From Ipomoea triloba (Eukaryota > Streptophyta > Magnoliopsida > Solanales > Convolvulaceae): 64,000 nucleotides of DNA. Where the stretch lies: assembly GCF_003576645.1 (NCBI RefSeq), contig NC_044917.1, forward strand, positions 4,722,161 to 4,786,160, written 5' to 3'. Position 1 is the first letter of the stretch, and the number at the start of each line of letters is the position of its first letter. This document shows positions 33,236 to 45,208 of the stretch, in pieces. The notes beneath the pieces are model-generated. The model made no database searches and was not told the origin of the DNA. It saw nothing but the letters and a program-made list of their open reading frames with translations. The position numbers and the translations under genes were made by a program.

Positions 33236-35115
33236 CAAATTTGTTCGTCTCCATGGCAAAAAAATGGCTCTTCGTCTCCGGCCATGGAGATTCAAAACGG
33301 AACTTATGGCGCACCAGCCGCCTCGAGGTGGCTTCCAAATTCAGAAAAATTGCACTATGATCTGAGATTAATGTCGGAATATTATGCACTGCTACATCAT
33401 CAACCAACTTAGACCACTCCATTGAAGCAATTGCCCTATCGAATCGTTCTTCCACCCAAGCGTCTGTACCACGACCACGTTCCCACGTGAATCGATTGCC
33501 TAACATGCCCAAATCCAATATATTACAATCCTGCAAAACGTCATTAAAACCTTGAATGAGGGAATTCAGATGAACATGTGGACCTCTATTTTTCAAATTG
33601 GCAGAACAAGTCGTTGAAGTCACCAAGAACAACCCAAGGTAATGAGGATTGTCCCTGGAGATTTCGTAATCCCAAGATTGTTAACGTCTTGTTCGCTCCA
33701 GGAAATCATAAAAGCAAGTAAGTCTATAAGTTGGCTTATCAGGTAAAGTAACTACCATATCAATGTAGTTTTGTGAGTAACTCAATAGCGATGCTACATC
33801 TTTATCACGCCAAAACAGCGCAAGTCCACCACCCAATCCAAACCTCTCAACACATAGCAAACCATCAAAACCTAATCGAATGCGAAGGAATTCCACCTGC
33901 TTTGATCTAGCTTTCGTCTCTATTAAGAACACAAACATGGGGCGTTGTTTAAGCCCAACAATTCTCGAACTGTGCGAGGACTCCCCAAACCCCGACAGTT
34001 AACTAATAATACTCATTGGGAAGGGCACGCCAAATGCAAGTTTTTTGAACTCTCGGACATAACCGTATCCTTAATCACCACAACATCAATTTTAGATCCA
34101 TCTTCACTTCTTCGTTTAAGATCACCATGCACACTAGACTCCTCCTCCAGAACAACTAAATCCTTAGTACCACTGCCCGACGATTTATCAGCAGATACTT
34201 TAATAGGGAGATCGGGTAGTAGCCATTTTTGTCCAACTGGTTGAACTTGACGTCTCGCCCCAACTCTCATCGTGGCATCGTAAAGATATTCACGTGGTGA
34301 GAGACCCTCCTCATAAGCCTTGTGGCAAAATTTATCTGAGTGACCAAGCAATCCACAACAGAAACAGAAAGTAGTCAGACGTTCATATTTGAAGATGAGC
34401 CATTGAAATGATCCATCCTTGCGAAAAAGCTTCATTCTCCTTTTCAATGGAACATTGACATCCATCTCTACCCGTATACGATAGAAGCTTCTCCTAGAAT
34501 GCCCAAAGTTATTGGGATCTTCAGAAATAAAGGTTCCCACATACCCACCAATACAAGCGATAAACTCCGGGGATGCATATATGGCAGGCAGATCATGAAC
34601 TTGGACCCAAAACGCAACCTTGTCCAGGCCAACGTCTTCCGGCCTTATCCCTAGTTGAACTTGTTTGCACACAAGAATATTATTTTCGAATGACCACGGA
34701 CCATCGTCAATCACACGTTGCATGTCCTTGACATGGGGGAACTGAAACAGAAATAAGTTTTCATCCAGAGACAAGATTCGTACCCCCATTAACGGGCGCC
34801 ATGTCGAGGCCATCACCTGCTGCATATGATCGAACTTAATGTTTCTATCAGTGATGAAACGGCCAACCAGATCCCAGCTCTCAACATGAACTACATCAGT
34901 ATAGGGGGCTTCCAACCCTCCTGTTTCCTCGTCCTCGATGGTGAGATCCGCACACTGATCAGCAACACTATCCATATCCATTACCAAAACAGCCAGAACA
35001 CAATCAAACAAGGGCGAAAAAGAGCACAAACAAAGGATGAAAACAAAAACACGAAGATCAAAACCTTAGAAAACTAGAGAGACACACTTTCTACATACAA
35101 ACCCTAGAGAGAGAA
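33236..35115 (-). mobile_element. degenerate LINE, 3'-truncated (gag-like ORF1 and endonuclease only)
   Basis: On the minus strand a gag-like ORF (35,029-34,013) is followed by the start of ORF2, with NCRGLGSPRTVREL near 34,000. The ORF2 endonuclease (EEP/APE type) runs to about 33,240. It is broken by stops and frameshifts: a stop after FLERTRR near 33,681, and shifts near 33,660 and 33,615. The endonuclease keeps FLIETK, VVLGDFND, GNRFTWERGRG and SDHSAI. No reverse transcriptase or RNase H follows; the element stops at an A/T-rich junction near 33,235. Losing the 3' rather than the 5' part is the reverse of ordinary LINE truncation, so a later deletion or rearrangement is likely. The 5' end near 35,115 begins with GAGAGAG-rich leader. 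Confidence 0.82.
34013..35029 (-). CDS. LINE ORF1-like protein: DUF4283 plus zinc knuckle (transposon gene)
   Basis: An uninterrupted 338-codon frame; the more likely start is the internal Met at 34,981 (MDMDSVADQ), giving 322 residues. It has the DUF4283 domain of plant LINE gag-like proteins (LVGRFITDRNIKF, FLFQFPHVKDMQRVIDDGPW, FWVQVHDLPAIYASPEF) and a CCHC-type zinc knuckle CFCCGLLGHSDKFC, followed by a polar C-terminal tail. Such proteins bind LINE RNA. It is surprisingly intact given the decayed ORF2 next to it. It belongs to the transposon and is not a host gene. Confidence 0.85.
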   Translation of the reverse strand: MCSFSPLFDCVLAVLVMDMDSVADQCADLTIEDEETGGLEAPYTDVVHVESWDLVGRFITDRNIKFDHMQQVMASTWRPLMGVRILSLDENLFLFQFPHVKDMQRVIDDGPWSFENNILVCKQVQLGIRPEDVGLDKVAFWVQVHDLPAIYASPEFIACIGGYVGTFISEDPNNFGHSRRSFYRIRVEMDVNVPLKRRMKLFRKDGSFQWLIFKYERLTTFCFCCGLLGHSDKFCHKAYEEGLSPREYLYDATMRVGARRQVQPVGQKWLLPDLPIKVSADKSSGSGTKDLVVLEEESSVHGDLKRRSEDGSKIDVVVIKDTVMSESSKNLHLACPSQ

Positions 35116-35697
35116 TTCCGCTTTTTATCCGGAAACTAACTTAAAAAAGAAAGTGATAATTCAAATAAGTATTATTTAGTCATACAATACCAAATATCAA
35201 GTGGACTTTGGAAAGGCTATTCGATCAAGTGAAAGAATAGAAAGTTTTCATTTTTTGAAAACAAATAGAAATTTTCATGAAATCTTTTTCGATTGATACA
35301 AGACGTAAAAACAATTAAAGACGAAACGCACAATACAATTGAACAATTTTACTGATGGTTGTGGACTAATGGTGGTGTGGTGTGCAGTAGTATAGAGAGA
35401 AAACCAGACATGCCAAGAGATGAGATCAACTTGGGTAGCACAAAAAGAATTGAACATAACAAATATTACTAAGATTAACATTCAAAGCTCAAAATCTGCA
35501 GACTCAAGTTCATTTTTTCATACATTGCATTGCAGCATAAAACCCCCCAAATTTCACATTCACAATCCTCAAATAACAACTATCTTTCCTGCTGTTTAGT
35601 TGCTCGATCATAATTACACCATCTCCAGAGAGCAGATCGACTTGGATTTTGTTTCATTTTCACTTTCCCCTTCAAGCAGAAACAGAGACTTACTCAC
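35116..35697. other. 3' flank of the ELMO gene
   Basis: AT-rich DNA that should hold the 3' UTR of the minus-strand ELMO gene. No reading frame or repeat border was recognised. Confidence 0.5.
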
Positions 35698-38600
35698 TTA
35701 CATCAGGTTGAAGGCTGGTAAATCGGTTATCTTGCGTATGTCCTCTAGAGACAATTCTCTCTCTAATTGAGTCCTCGTTACTTGCAAAACTTCCTGTGGG
35801 AATACAGCAAAGAATATAGAAATCTTAACCAAAGACAGGTAGATTAGCTAATGGTGCACGGTAGTTCTATAGCTGAGGTTATCAAACGAAGTAGGATTTT
35901 CCCAGTTTCATACTTTCATAATAATGCATAACCGATCGATAAAAATAACTGTTCCGGAACTAGTTAAGACAGGAAGCTATAATGCTACGCAATAAAGAAC
36001 TGAATGTGCTGTTCATTGCTAGTTGTCTGTGTGTGCCTGTATTGCATGTATAATGCCCATTTGTTTTAACGGGTCCCTTGTTTCTGCAGAGTTGAACAAA
36101 TTGTGACAAAATGCACACCCTATCCTACAACAGTAGCAAGAACAGAAAGTTTCCACTTTTTCTTTTTGGGGTGACCAGGGAAACCCGTAGCCACTACCTG
36201 AGGGTAAACCCGACTCCAGTGTAGTATGAGAATCATGTTTCACCTACTCAGCCACTGCTTTCAGGGCTACACTCTATTTGTATATATTAATGTGTGTGTG
36301 TGAGAGAGAGAGAGAGTTACGTTGAATTCCATATATGAAGCGTGCATAGCCAGCCATTGTGCATCCAACAACGAAAACGCTATACAGTAAAGGACATCAA
36401 ATGCCTCTTCATCTTCTGCAGGTGCTTGTAATGCAGTTATTTCAAAAACAGATCAATTCCTACTGTAAACTCCAACCTTTAAATTACTACAAAATCAAAC
36501 TAGTCCCTCGGGAGTAAAGACTTACCTGCTAATAATTTAACAAAATTAATGCCTGGACGACATTTCGGTTTTTCTGCAAGAAAAATATGGGGAAAAAAAA
36601 CTAAGTTAATGGCGGATTCAAATAGTTCAAAACGTACATATTTCCATCTAATATAAACAGCATAAAAGTGGATGCACGTAGCTCTTCTTTTCACTTACTA
36701 GTACGTAAGGGTAAAAATCCAAAAATATATGACAGCTGGAATGAGCATTGTCATAAGATCATGTAGATACCTGAGCTTAATTCCAGCATCTGAATCAACA
36801 TAAATGAAACATTAATCCCAGCAACTGCAAATGGGTACTCCCATGTTGCCCTGGTTCCAATTTTCTTGAAAAGTAGCCTATGGAAACAATCCTTCATTTT
36901 GAACTTCATACTATCAGTTTAAAGTTAAACACTCTGCAACTTAAACTATCATATAAGACGATAGTTATCTTATGGAACACTCTTTGCTCCTGGCAACAGC
37001 TGTAAAAACCTTACCGGATAATTTCTTGCAAAGAACAGTAAATTCTCGAGTGAAAGAAAACCACAACCCCTGATATCCAGAAAATTTAATAAATAACGCA
37101 ATTCATCCGAGGACTGCAGTTAATCATAGCTTTAGAAATACAAACTACATTGTATTCTTGCATTTATTATGGCAAAGAGGGGGGGATACAGATGTTTGTT
37201 TTACTAGAGGAACATTTGACAATAAGCCAAATCGTTGAATATGAATGCATATCTAGTCACTTCTTTAACCGTATTTTGAATGAAAAACGTTGCAAGAACA
37301 CAGAAATAACAAGTGTAATATACAGTGCTTACACCGATAGGATTTAATTGGTCAAAAATCAAATTGCAGAATGAAAATTATGCAATGATCATTAAATTTC
37401 TTCTTATGCACAATCTTGAAGTAATAATCACCTGGACGAAAATTAAGGGGAGGGGGGAGGGGGGGTTAGGACTCAAAGGATTAGACATACCTGAAATCGG
37501 TTGCTGGGTTACATCCTTGCCAACCCATATCCTTCCATTGCTCAGAGACTAGGCCTTTAAGCTCAACATCTGGAAATGTCAAATTCCACAAGGCTTGAAG
37601 CGCTTCCTGAAATGGGAATTTAATGAGCAGCCCCCAAGTAAGAAAATATGGGAAATAAATTGGAATGAGTTTTGTGGTAATACTTGATGATCAGGCCGAG
37701 ATTCATCAAAAGCTACTCCTAATCTTTCTTGTAGCTTGTGAAGACTTTCCTCCTGTGATGAATACAAAAGCTTTCTCTCAAGGCAAAGAAAGAAGCAGGC
37801 ATATAACATAAGATATGAAAAAGAAAGGCAAGGTAGACACAACGATTCACTCTAATGTAAATTGCATATTTAGGGGATTTGTTAGGTTAGGCATAAAATA
37901 GACGAAAGAACATACAAAAGAAAGAGGGAGAGATAGAGGGCAATTTCGCATATATAATCCCATTCAACTATTCAGGAAGGCAATAATATTCTAGCAGGTC
38001 AAAACTACCTCCTCAGGAGTTAGAATATAGTCAATAAATTTGTCACTTCCAAACCGTTTAATGCCTGAGCGGCTGAGAATTCCTCCTATCCATGCTCGTG
38101 GTCCAACCATAGCATTAGCTACAGCCAAAAAAAAAAAAAGTTGAAAATGAGGGTGAAACTGTAACATTAAGTCATAAAGATTAAAGTAGGAGCTCCATAG
38201 AAAAATAAACAGCAGATTCCAAGTTCAAGTAGGCCATTTCTGTTTCAAGAGTGATTTATCAAATATACTCCAACTATTTTGAGCTGAAACTCATTGATAG
38301 ATAAGTAGAAAGTCCCAAATTTCTATAAACTATTTCTGTTTAAAGAGTGATTAAAGATCAAACACGCTCCAGTTATTACAAGCCACTCATAAAGAACCAG
38401 GCATTACAAATTTGCAATCCAACATTTTTCCAAGAATCTTATGGAAATAGTGCAATACCAAGACCCAAGAACTACTTGAAAATCTTAACGCAAGATAGTG
38501 TGACATCAAATAAAAACAGTAATATATTACGTAATATACTTTGAAGTAATGATAATATAGATATATGGGTAAGAAAACTATCCTAAAAGAGTATCAACAA

Positions 38601-38714
38601 TATGCACTCACTAAAACACTGGGCTAACTGTGATATTACGTGAGCAGAATTATCCGACCACGCTGATTCTGCATCCTGCTTCCTTCTGCCCCAATAAAGT
38701 TCATCCTCATCAAC
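35698..38714 (-). CDS. ELMO domain-containing protein (at least nine exons)
   Basis: Minus-strand exons: 38,714-38,612, 38,118-38,009, 37,752-37,684, 37,606-37,491, 37,069-37,015, 36,891-36,771, 36,573-36,526, 36,415-36,321 and 35,793-35,698 (stop TAA 35,698-35,700). Phases agree throughout. The protein contains MVGPRAWIGGILSRSG, then the ELMO domain with GWQGCNPATDFRGCGFLSL, NLLFFARNYP, WEYPFAVAGINVSFML, DEEAFDVLYCIAFSLLDAQW and a C-terminal ELSLEDIRKITDLPAFNL. ELMO-domain (ELMOD) proteins in animals act as GAPs for Arf-type GTPases using the Arg of the FRG region, which is present here. In Arabidopsis, ELMOD proteins affect pollen aperture formation. The 5' end is unresolved: the exon at 38,612-38,714 is open (VDEDELYWGRRK...) but has no Met and needs a phase-0 exon upstream. 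If translation starts at ATG 38,110 the product is 233 aa; with the upstream exon it exceeds 268. Confidence 0.88.
36150..36265 (-). repeat. possible SINE in an ELMO-gene intron
   Basis: Read on the minus strand, the segment has GGCTGAGTAGGTGAAACATG, then GGAGTCGGGTTTACCC, then GGGTTTCCCTGGTCACCCC, ending in AAAAAGAAAAAG. A tRNA-like head, GGTTTCCC-type end and A-rich tail suggest a plant SINE. It lies between the last two exons. No target duplication was seen. Confidence 0.42.
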
Positions 38715-40380
38715 CTGAATTCATTATACTCTGTTAGCAAAGTAGGCATGTAATCTGTTTAGGTTTGAATATGATTTGAAACTATTGTTATAAGTAGTTT
38801 AGATATGAGCTGCTAGAACTTCAGTACTTTTAGTAAATTTCATAATTTTAAAGTTAGAAATCTGAAGTGGAAAATGAAGAAAAAAAAAACACATATTGAT
38901 ATATAAGCATCCAGCAAGAACCTCTGCACGAGTTAATGAATAAATATATGAATAGAAGAATGAGTGCAAAACAAGATTAATGAAATATTCAGCAATGATA
39001 GAAAAGTTGTAATCATTTTTAGCCAGAAGTGAGAAAGATACAAGAATGATCACGGTTAATCACTTTCCCTTGCAAGAAGATATGAAGGAAAGGAAATTAT
39101 ATGTTTATACACAAAATCCTAAAACTTCAGAAGGAATTCAAATTCTTTATTCTTATTTCTTACGCAATGTGCAACACGAATAATATCTTGAGAACGACTT
39201 ACATGTTAACACACATCACCATTTATCTATTTCTAGAGCAGACAAAGGCAGGCAGGCAGGATATGACTCAATCTGTCTTACGAAGAACGAATAGTGTGTA
39301 AAGCCAAAGCATTATCAGCTTCAGCAATGAGTATTATCGTAAACTGATGTAAACGTGGTTAAGCAAAGGGACAAGTTGAGAAACATAAGAACACAAGTAG
39401 GAACAGCTTACTCTGTGGAGAAAAGCACAAGAAAGCATGCATTGCCTAAGCCTTAGCCTCATTAGAACAGGAAAATGTGAGGGATAGGATTTTCCCCACC
39501 GTTCCAAACGCAGGGGTAAAAGGTAAAGCCAACATGTTTGATGAAAAGTCACCCAAATGATTGCCCCACCCCATGCTTTGTTTCATACATATTCAACCTC
39601 TCATCATTCAAGGAATCCTCTCTCTCATCTCAATTACCTACAATTCAACCTCCCATCATTCCATACATGTATTTCTCTCTCCACACGCCCAACAAAAAAG
39701 GAACAATTTTTACTAAAATCCATATGGAATGGGAGATTGATAGCGTAATCCAAGGCCACTTTTTGCTGCATCCACTTCATTCACAAAGAGGAAAAAAGGA
39801 GACTTTTTGGAATTCCAATTCTTGCATAAAACATGAAAAAGCTTCTTCCTTTTCTTCTAAAAGGTAAGACAAAGAACATATGTTTTCTATCATCATCTTA
39901 ACAAAACACCCAAAAAAAATGAAATCACAAAGTAATGCATCCATCAAGATTCAAGAAAGAAACCCAGAGCAGTACCTCTTATGGCATAGGAGACAAAACC
40001 TAGCTCTCCATTCATCTCTGACAGGAAATGCTGACGGTGGTGGAGGAAAGGGATGGGCAGGGCCCACAATAAGGAAATGGTGGGGCCAAAACCGGCGGAG
40101 GGAGAAGAGGTGCAGAAAACGGATGGCGGTGGTGACATCCGAGCCCGAGCAGAGAAAATACAACGAAAGAGAAAAGGGAGTATAGTGGGCACACACTGCC
40201 CTGCCTTTGAACACCATCCATGTCGCACAAAACACGCGGTATTCCTATCATTCCGGACCTAAATGCACAATCCAGAAGGACCAGAACCAGCAAACCCAGT
40301 TGTTTCCAAGATTGCGGTTTTGTTCCAATTCCGAACCGTTGGTTCTCACTTCTCAGTTCCAAAAATGACAAGTCGGTACC
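38715..40380 (-). other. probable long first intron, 5' exon and promoter region of the ELMO gene
   Basis: Upstream of the last recognisable ELMO exon. A candidate 5' exon on the minus strand lies at about 40,235-39,976, ending before GTACTGCTC. Its open frame ends in phase 1, which does not join in frame to the exon at 38,714, so it may be untranslated. The segment 39,944-40,371 is GC-rich compared with its flanks and has several overlapping open frames, as in a 5' UTR/promoter CpG-richer region. 39,540-39,690 resembles MITE text with TCATCATTC repeats. Confidence 0.45.
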
Positions 40381-41126
40381 GATAATTTTAATTTAAATCC
40401 TCTGTTTGAATTAATTTTTTTTTAATTCTATTTTTTATTTTTAAAATAGTCCAAATAATTCAATATTTTTTAAATATATTTTTCATTGTAAAGATTTTAA
40501 AAAATATTATATCAAATATTAAACATTAAAGTTAAACTTTTAAAAATTAAAAAAAAAAAAGTTAAACTAATTATTTTCTGTTTGGAACCGAAACTGGTGA
40601 TTCTGGACTCCCAAGTTTCCTATTTTATCAAATCGGATCCGGAACCTTTTGGGCTATGGTTTAATTTTTACAATACACGGTTCCAATTGAAATATAGTTA
40701 TTCCTATTCAGATGGTTGGTTTGATAACCACAATGTTCCAAATCTATATATAAATTATATATTTAGCTCTTAAGGTTAGCATGCCGGGTTACCACATGAA
40801 CATATTACTTAAATTATTCGCCAATCTTTATATGAATTGGGTTGATAAATAAATAAACAAATAAAACAAGTTGCAATAAGACATGCATGCATCATCCTTT
40901 GGCGTTTATAAGAACATATAATAAACTTGGTACACAAACATGGAAATACACATGCATGCAGTAGTTTAATTAATTTATTGAAACTACGTACACCGTACCC
41001 AACCTAGCTGCAGCTACGCCTACGTAATTAATTAGCTCATCAAGTAAATATTTTTTTCTAAAACGATCGAAGACCTAGGTAGCTACCTATATTATGTTAC
41101 AAAAAAAGTGAAAGTAGAAAGCGCGA
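40381..41126. other. AT-rich intergenic DNA
   Basis: No gene. 40,290-40,690 holds GGAACCG/CGGTTCC text in both orientations (for example near 40,584 and 40,679), possibly an old inverted-repeat element. Confidence 0.5.
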
Positions 41127-41710
41127 TTAAGGAATAGGATAGGACTTGTTGTGGCACATGCATTTGTACGCCATGGGACAAGTCTCAGCTTCTTCAAGAG
41201 TGGAGCACACGAAGCTAACCATCACTAGTCTACACGGGTGGCACGATCCACACGCGTGAGAGCAATCTGGCAATCTTGATCCCGCTATCTCTAGCGTATC
41301 TCCTCTTTTCTGCATCATCATCGTCGTTTTCCGGCCAAGCTGTGCCGCCGCCGATGACTCCTCGCCGCCGTGCCTCTCATCTGCATAAATTAAACCACAC
41401 ATGTTCAAGAACTGCTGCATGAGCATGCAGAAAATTAAATACTTCCCCAGCTAGAACGGCCTATTGACTGTTGTGACTATCTAAATTGATCCTTTGCTGA
41501 TTAGGGTTACCCAACTAAGTTTATCTAATGCAGACCTCAGATAGTGGCACTAAGTTTTTTCCGTCACTCAACAAAAAAAAAAAAAAAAATTAAAGAAGTC
41601 TATTGCAACGTACTTGGGTTGAACTTTCCGATACGCCTAGCAGGCATGGCAAACGGGGAAAAGAGGAGAAGAATGATGATCAGAAGAGTAGCAGCGCAGC
41701 CCTTCATCAT
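41127..41710 (-). CDS. EPFL7-like: EPF-like secreted cysteine-rich peptide, EPFL7-like (two exons, 116 aa)
   Basis: Exons on the minus strand: 41,710-41,614 and 41,380-41,127, joined in phase at Asn33. Residues 1 to about 22 are a signal peptide (TLLIIILLLFSPFAM); a variable, basic propeptide follows. The mature C-terminal domain starts near AGSRLPDCSHACGSCHPC and has eight Cys (72, 76, 79, 82, 91, 100, 106, 108), the count of the EPIDERMAL PATTERNING FACTOR family, ending MAYKCMCHNKSYPIP. EPF and EPFL peptides are apoplastic ligands of ERECTA-family receptor kinases with TMM and set stomatal spacing or organ growth. The long loop STLEEAETCP and the ending point to EPFL7 within the EPF1/EPF2/EPFL7 group; the receptor output of this member is uncertain. 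The gene appears intact. Confidence 0.88.
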
Positions 41711-41791
41711 GGCAACTTGAGTTAATTATATATATGTTCTTGATATGATCTGATCTTGTATGCTGTTAAGTTGTTGATCGTAAACGGAAGC

Positions 41792-41798
41792 TATATAT
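41792..41798 (-). promoter_or_regulatory. possible TATA box of the EPFL7-like gene
   Basis: On the minus strand CCATATATAG lies about 85 bp upstream of the ATG at 41,710, a spacing that leaves a leader of roughly 50 nt. Confidence 0.4.
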
Positions 41799-44467
41799 GG
41801 CGGATGAAGCTAGGTAGCAGCACAACAATGGAAGAAATGCACGGATATATATACGGAATATGTGTGTTATATTAAAGAGAAAAGTAGAAGGAGATGAATT
41901 GACGCAGATCACAGGCGAGATGACAGGGAGGAAGAAGGTCACATGAAAGAGGGTGAGAAGGTGCAGGCATCACAGGGGGAGTGAGCTCGAAGCTATGGTG
42001 ATCATGCCATGTATTAGTATCTTCACACGCTTTTACACAGTAAAATTTTGTGAGGGGAGAATAAAATGCAGAAAACGGAAGAATTTACTGCGGGCGATAA
42101 AGATGTAGAGCTTCTTTCCGTGAGTTGGGAGATCAAGCAGCCTAGGTAAGATAGCTTTAAATGCCATTGCCATTGCCATCCAATATAACATATAATATAT
42201 GCTACTACCTTTAGTTTGTGTGAGTCCAATAAATGTTTACCACCTTAGCTTGCCTTCCATGGCACGTGATGTATTTACGCATGCATCTATCTGCCCCTTG
42301 GGCCTTGTCTACAACTCCCACTAGTCATATATAAGTGTGGTTTGGAGAAATCATTAACAATATAATTAACTACTATAAGATTTTAAATTTAACAGAGATT
42401 AATTATAAATAATTTAGATTAATTTATTTTCTTGTGATCTTTTGTCAACTGTCATCACAAGGCAAGTTTCATCTTCTCTTTGGGTAATAATAATGACAGA
42501 CTTTCTTGTAAATCAAAATATATGTGTGTGATTTCACTGATTTGTGAGCTATTACACAAGTAATCGATGAGTTAACTCAATGATGGGTTTTCTTTATAAA
42601 AAAAATGGAATAGTGTTTGACGCAGTTCACAAATGAATAGTATATATGAATAATTGTGACAGCTATTATAAATAATTTTTGCATGTTTAGTAGTAGGGTG
42701 GATTTGGAATGATTACTTATGTTTGGTTGTGTATGACCCTATAATGTAAATAAATGTTTTTAAAATATTTATAAAAAAAAAAACTAAAAATCAAAACAAT
42801 TGATCATAATATAATGACTTCCACAGCATCAATATGAATCCAAAAAATCAAAACAAAAATCAAAAATATCAATCCAAACTTAAAAATTAGATTACCAATA
42901 AGATCGAAATGATATTCATTTTTAAATAGGGAATGAGTTTTTTAATTGAATGGTAATCAAATCTCATAATTGTGTTGTAAAAAATAGTCAATTAAATATT
43001 ATCTATAATTTTTTTTCTCATTCCTAGTATGTAAATTTATGAAGCAAACACAAGTCAGTTGTTTGGTGAACATAAGCTACGTAAAATTAACAGTGAAGAA
43101 ATGAATAAATGGTTGAAATGTGAAAATGAAATGAATAGAGGTCACTGTAGAGACGTCAACAGAGGGTTCCCGCCCGGCCGCGCCGCTGTACATCTGCACG
43201 TAGGATCAGCGCAGCGGCTGTTGCGGAACCCAGAACGTAACAAAGCTGGATGGGTCCCCAGACAAGGTAGCTGCGCTGTTGAATTTACCATTGTCCATTG
43301 CTATACATGTATAGTAGTTCTTCTGTTGAAGTTCATGCATGAAAGCAAATGTTCATTGCCAGGGATGCTGTGTTCATGGACGAGTTTTTAGTCCAAGTAC
43401 ATGATTATTAATTAGCATTTACCAGGCCAGCAAATTAAATAATGTCAATGTAACTCTTCATTTTAGATCAACAAATTGTACGTACTCCATCCGGGCTCGC
43501 CGCTCGACCACTAAAGTTACAAAAATATTTTTAAAAAAAAAAAAAAATTAATGTGCTAATAAAACTTCATTGGTTAACCTGAATTGTCCAATATAATCCA
43601 GCCCATATTAAAAAATGAATTACTTATTATGTCACATAAGGAATTATGATTGAATAAGATAAGGAATTAGTGGAGATGTTTAGAGAGACAATTCCCCCTT
43701 CTGATCTCAAGAGTACGTTTTTCTCCTTTTATAGATGATTTTCTAGTTATTGTTGGATATTTGGATGTAATTGAGTAGGATATATATAATCGGTAGGGTA
43801 GAATAGTTTGAAATTTTATCAATAATTCTTTTTAGTTTTCATGATGACTAATCTATCAATTCAGCATACAAAGTTGCGTTATTCCAATCCAATGAGATTG
43901 TGCATCTTATTAATTCATATCAAGTGAAAAACATTTTGATACCAAACCTTAATTAATTAATTAATTTGCTCGATTTTCATATCCGTATTAAAAAAATCCA
44001 CCATGGTGATGAGATCATTTTGAAAAGATGTGGGAAATTAGCCATATTTAACGAACAATTCTCTGCCTAATTAGAAGCTTCACTTCAACTTTGACCACAT
44101 AACCATTGACATTAATAACAAATTAAAGGAAATATGTATTTTTAGTCCACCGTTTGGTTCTAACCGTGTATATATCTGGCAGGTTTGATTTTTGGTGAGA
44201 CCAGAGGCTATGGTCAGGGTATTACCTCACGGATCTGAAATGGTGTCAAAAGTGATTTACGCTGGCAGGGTTCATTGCATATAAGCGTAGACGGCAAACT
44301 TTTCTCCAGTCGCCATAAGTGGAAGGAAATTAATGTTAAAGAAACAATTTGCAAGAAAATCCTAACCACAGTCAAACCTTAATTGTTTAGACTTTAGACA
44401 ACATTCGAGAAACACAACTACATGCATATATAACGATTTCATAATTCCCGGCCACATATATTGAGCA
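41799..44467. other. intergenic DNA, no gene recognised
   Basis: Mostly AT-rich. 43,140-43,280 is a GC-rich island (CCCGCCCGGCCGCGCCGC) in a frame open at 43,059-43,391 with no family signature. 42,680-42,960 resembles MITE interior (GTTTGGTTGTGTATGACC). Confidence 0.5.
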
Positions 44468-44896
44468 ATGGAAACTCTAGTGAAAAGCAGCACGCCGTTA
44501 CGTTTCAGCCGGAGAGTTGATTCCTACGAGCCGTTGGATCAGATTGTAAGGAGAGATGAAGATGGATCTGGAAGAGGGAAAGGGAGTGGTGGTGATGATG
44601 ATGGTAGCCGGAGATCGGTTTCGGGAAAGATGAAGAGTCGGCGGCAAAGCCCCATCATCGCGTGGACTTCGTTGAGTTATCGGCGTGAACGGGCGAGGAA
44701 GCGGCTGATATTCCTTCGAGGTTACAAGTTGCAGTCGTCGTCGGTGAGGTCGAGGACGGGGAGGTTGAGGAAAGTGGTGGTTAGAGTGATCAGAACCGCT
44801 CTGGTTAAGGTTGTGTCTTTCATGAGGAGTTGTAATACCAGGTCTGCAGGTATTAGGGTTATTGGTTCGCCTGCTCGTGTTTTTAGGTGCTGTTAG
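44468..44896 (+). CDS. small basic protein of unknown function (142 aa, intronless)
   Basis: An intronless frame from ATG to TAG-type end (METLVKSSTPLRFSRRVDS ... ARVFRCC). It is rich in Arg, Ser and Gly, with an acidic/Gly patch (GSGRGKGSGGDDDGS) near residues 33-47, and a basic amphipathic second half (YRRERARKRLIFLRGYKLQ, RKVVVRVIRTALVKVVSFMR). No signal peptide, no clear transmembrane segment, no domain I recognise. GC content is well above the flanking DNA, supporting a real gene. TATATAA lies at 44,427-44,433. The minus strand is also open over nearly the same span (44,935-44,498), which I attribute to base composition. Family unknown to me. Confidence 0.65.
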   Translation: METLVKSSTPLRFSRRVDSYEPLDQIVRRDEDGSGRGKGSGGDDDGSRRSVSGKMKSRRQSPIIAWTSLSYRRERARKRLIFLRGYKLQSSSVRSRTGRLRKVVVRVIRTALVKVVSFMRSCNTRSAGIRVIGSPARVFRCC

Positions 44897-45208
44897 ATCC
44901 ATCTTCTTAATACTGTACATTATTTCAATATCCATGTATTTGATTTCATCTCATTACTGGAATGGAATGTTCATTCAATTATTCAAATCCACTGGGATGT
45001 ATGCATTGTTTGTTCTTTTTATTCATTGTTGGGGTCTTGGGGATATGGTAACCAAATGGATGGGATGGATCTGGGCCAATTTAAGAATGAGCCCAGAGGA
45101 TTTATGTGCGGTGGTGAATGATGATTGGGTCTGGGCTGGAATTGGGTTAATGGGTTCTTGGCCAATTTAAGAATGGTCCAAATCGATGGATCAGTAGCAC
45201 TGTCATTG

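Noticed and set aside
43059..43391. 110-codon frame through a GC island
   Set aside because: No domain, no splice context and mixed composition.
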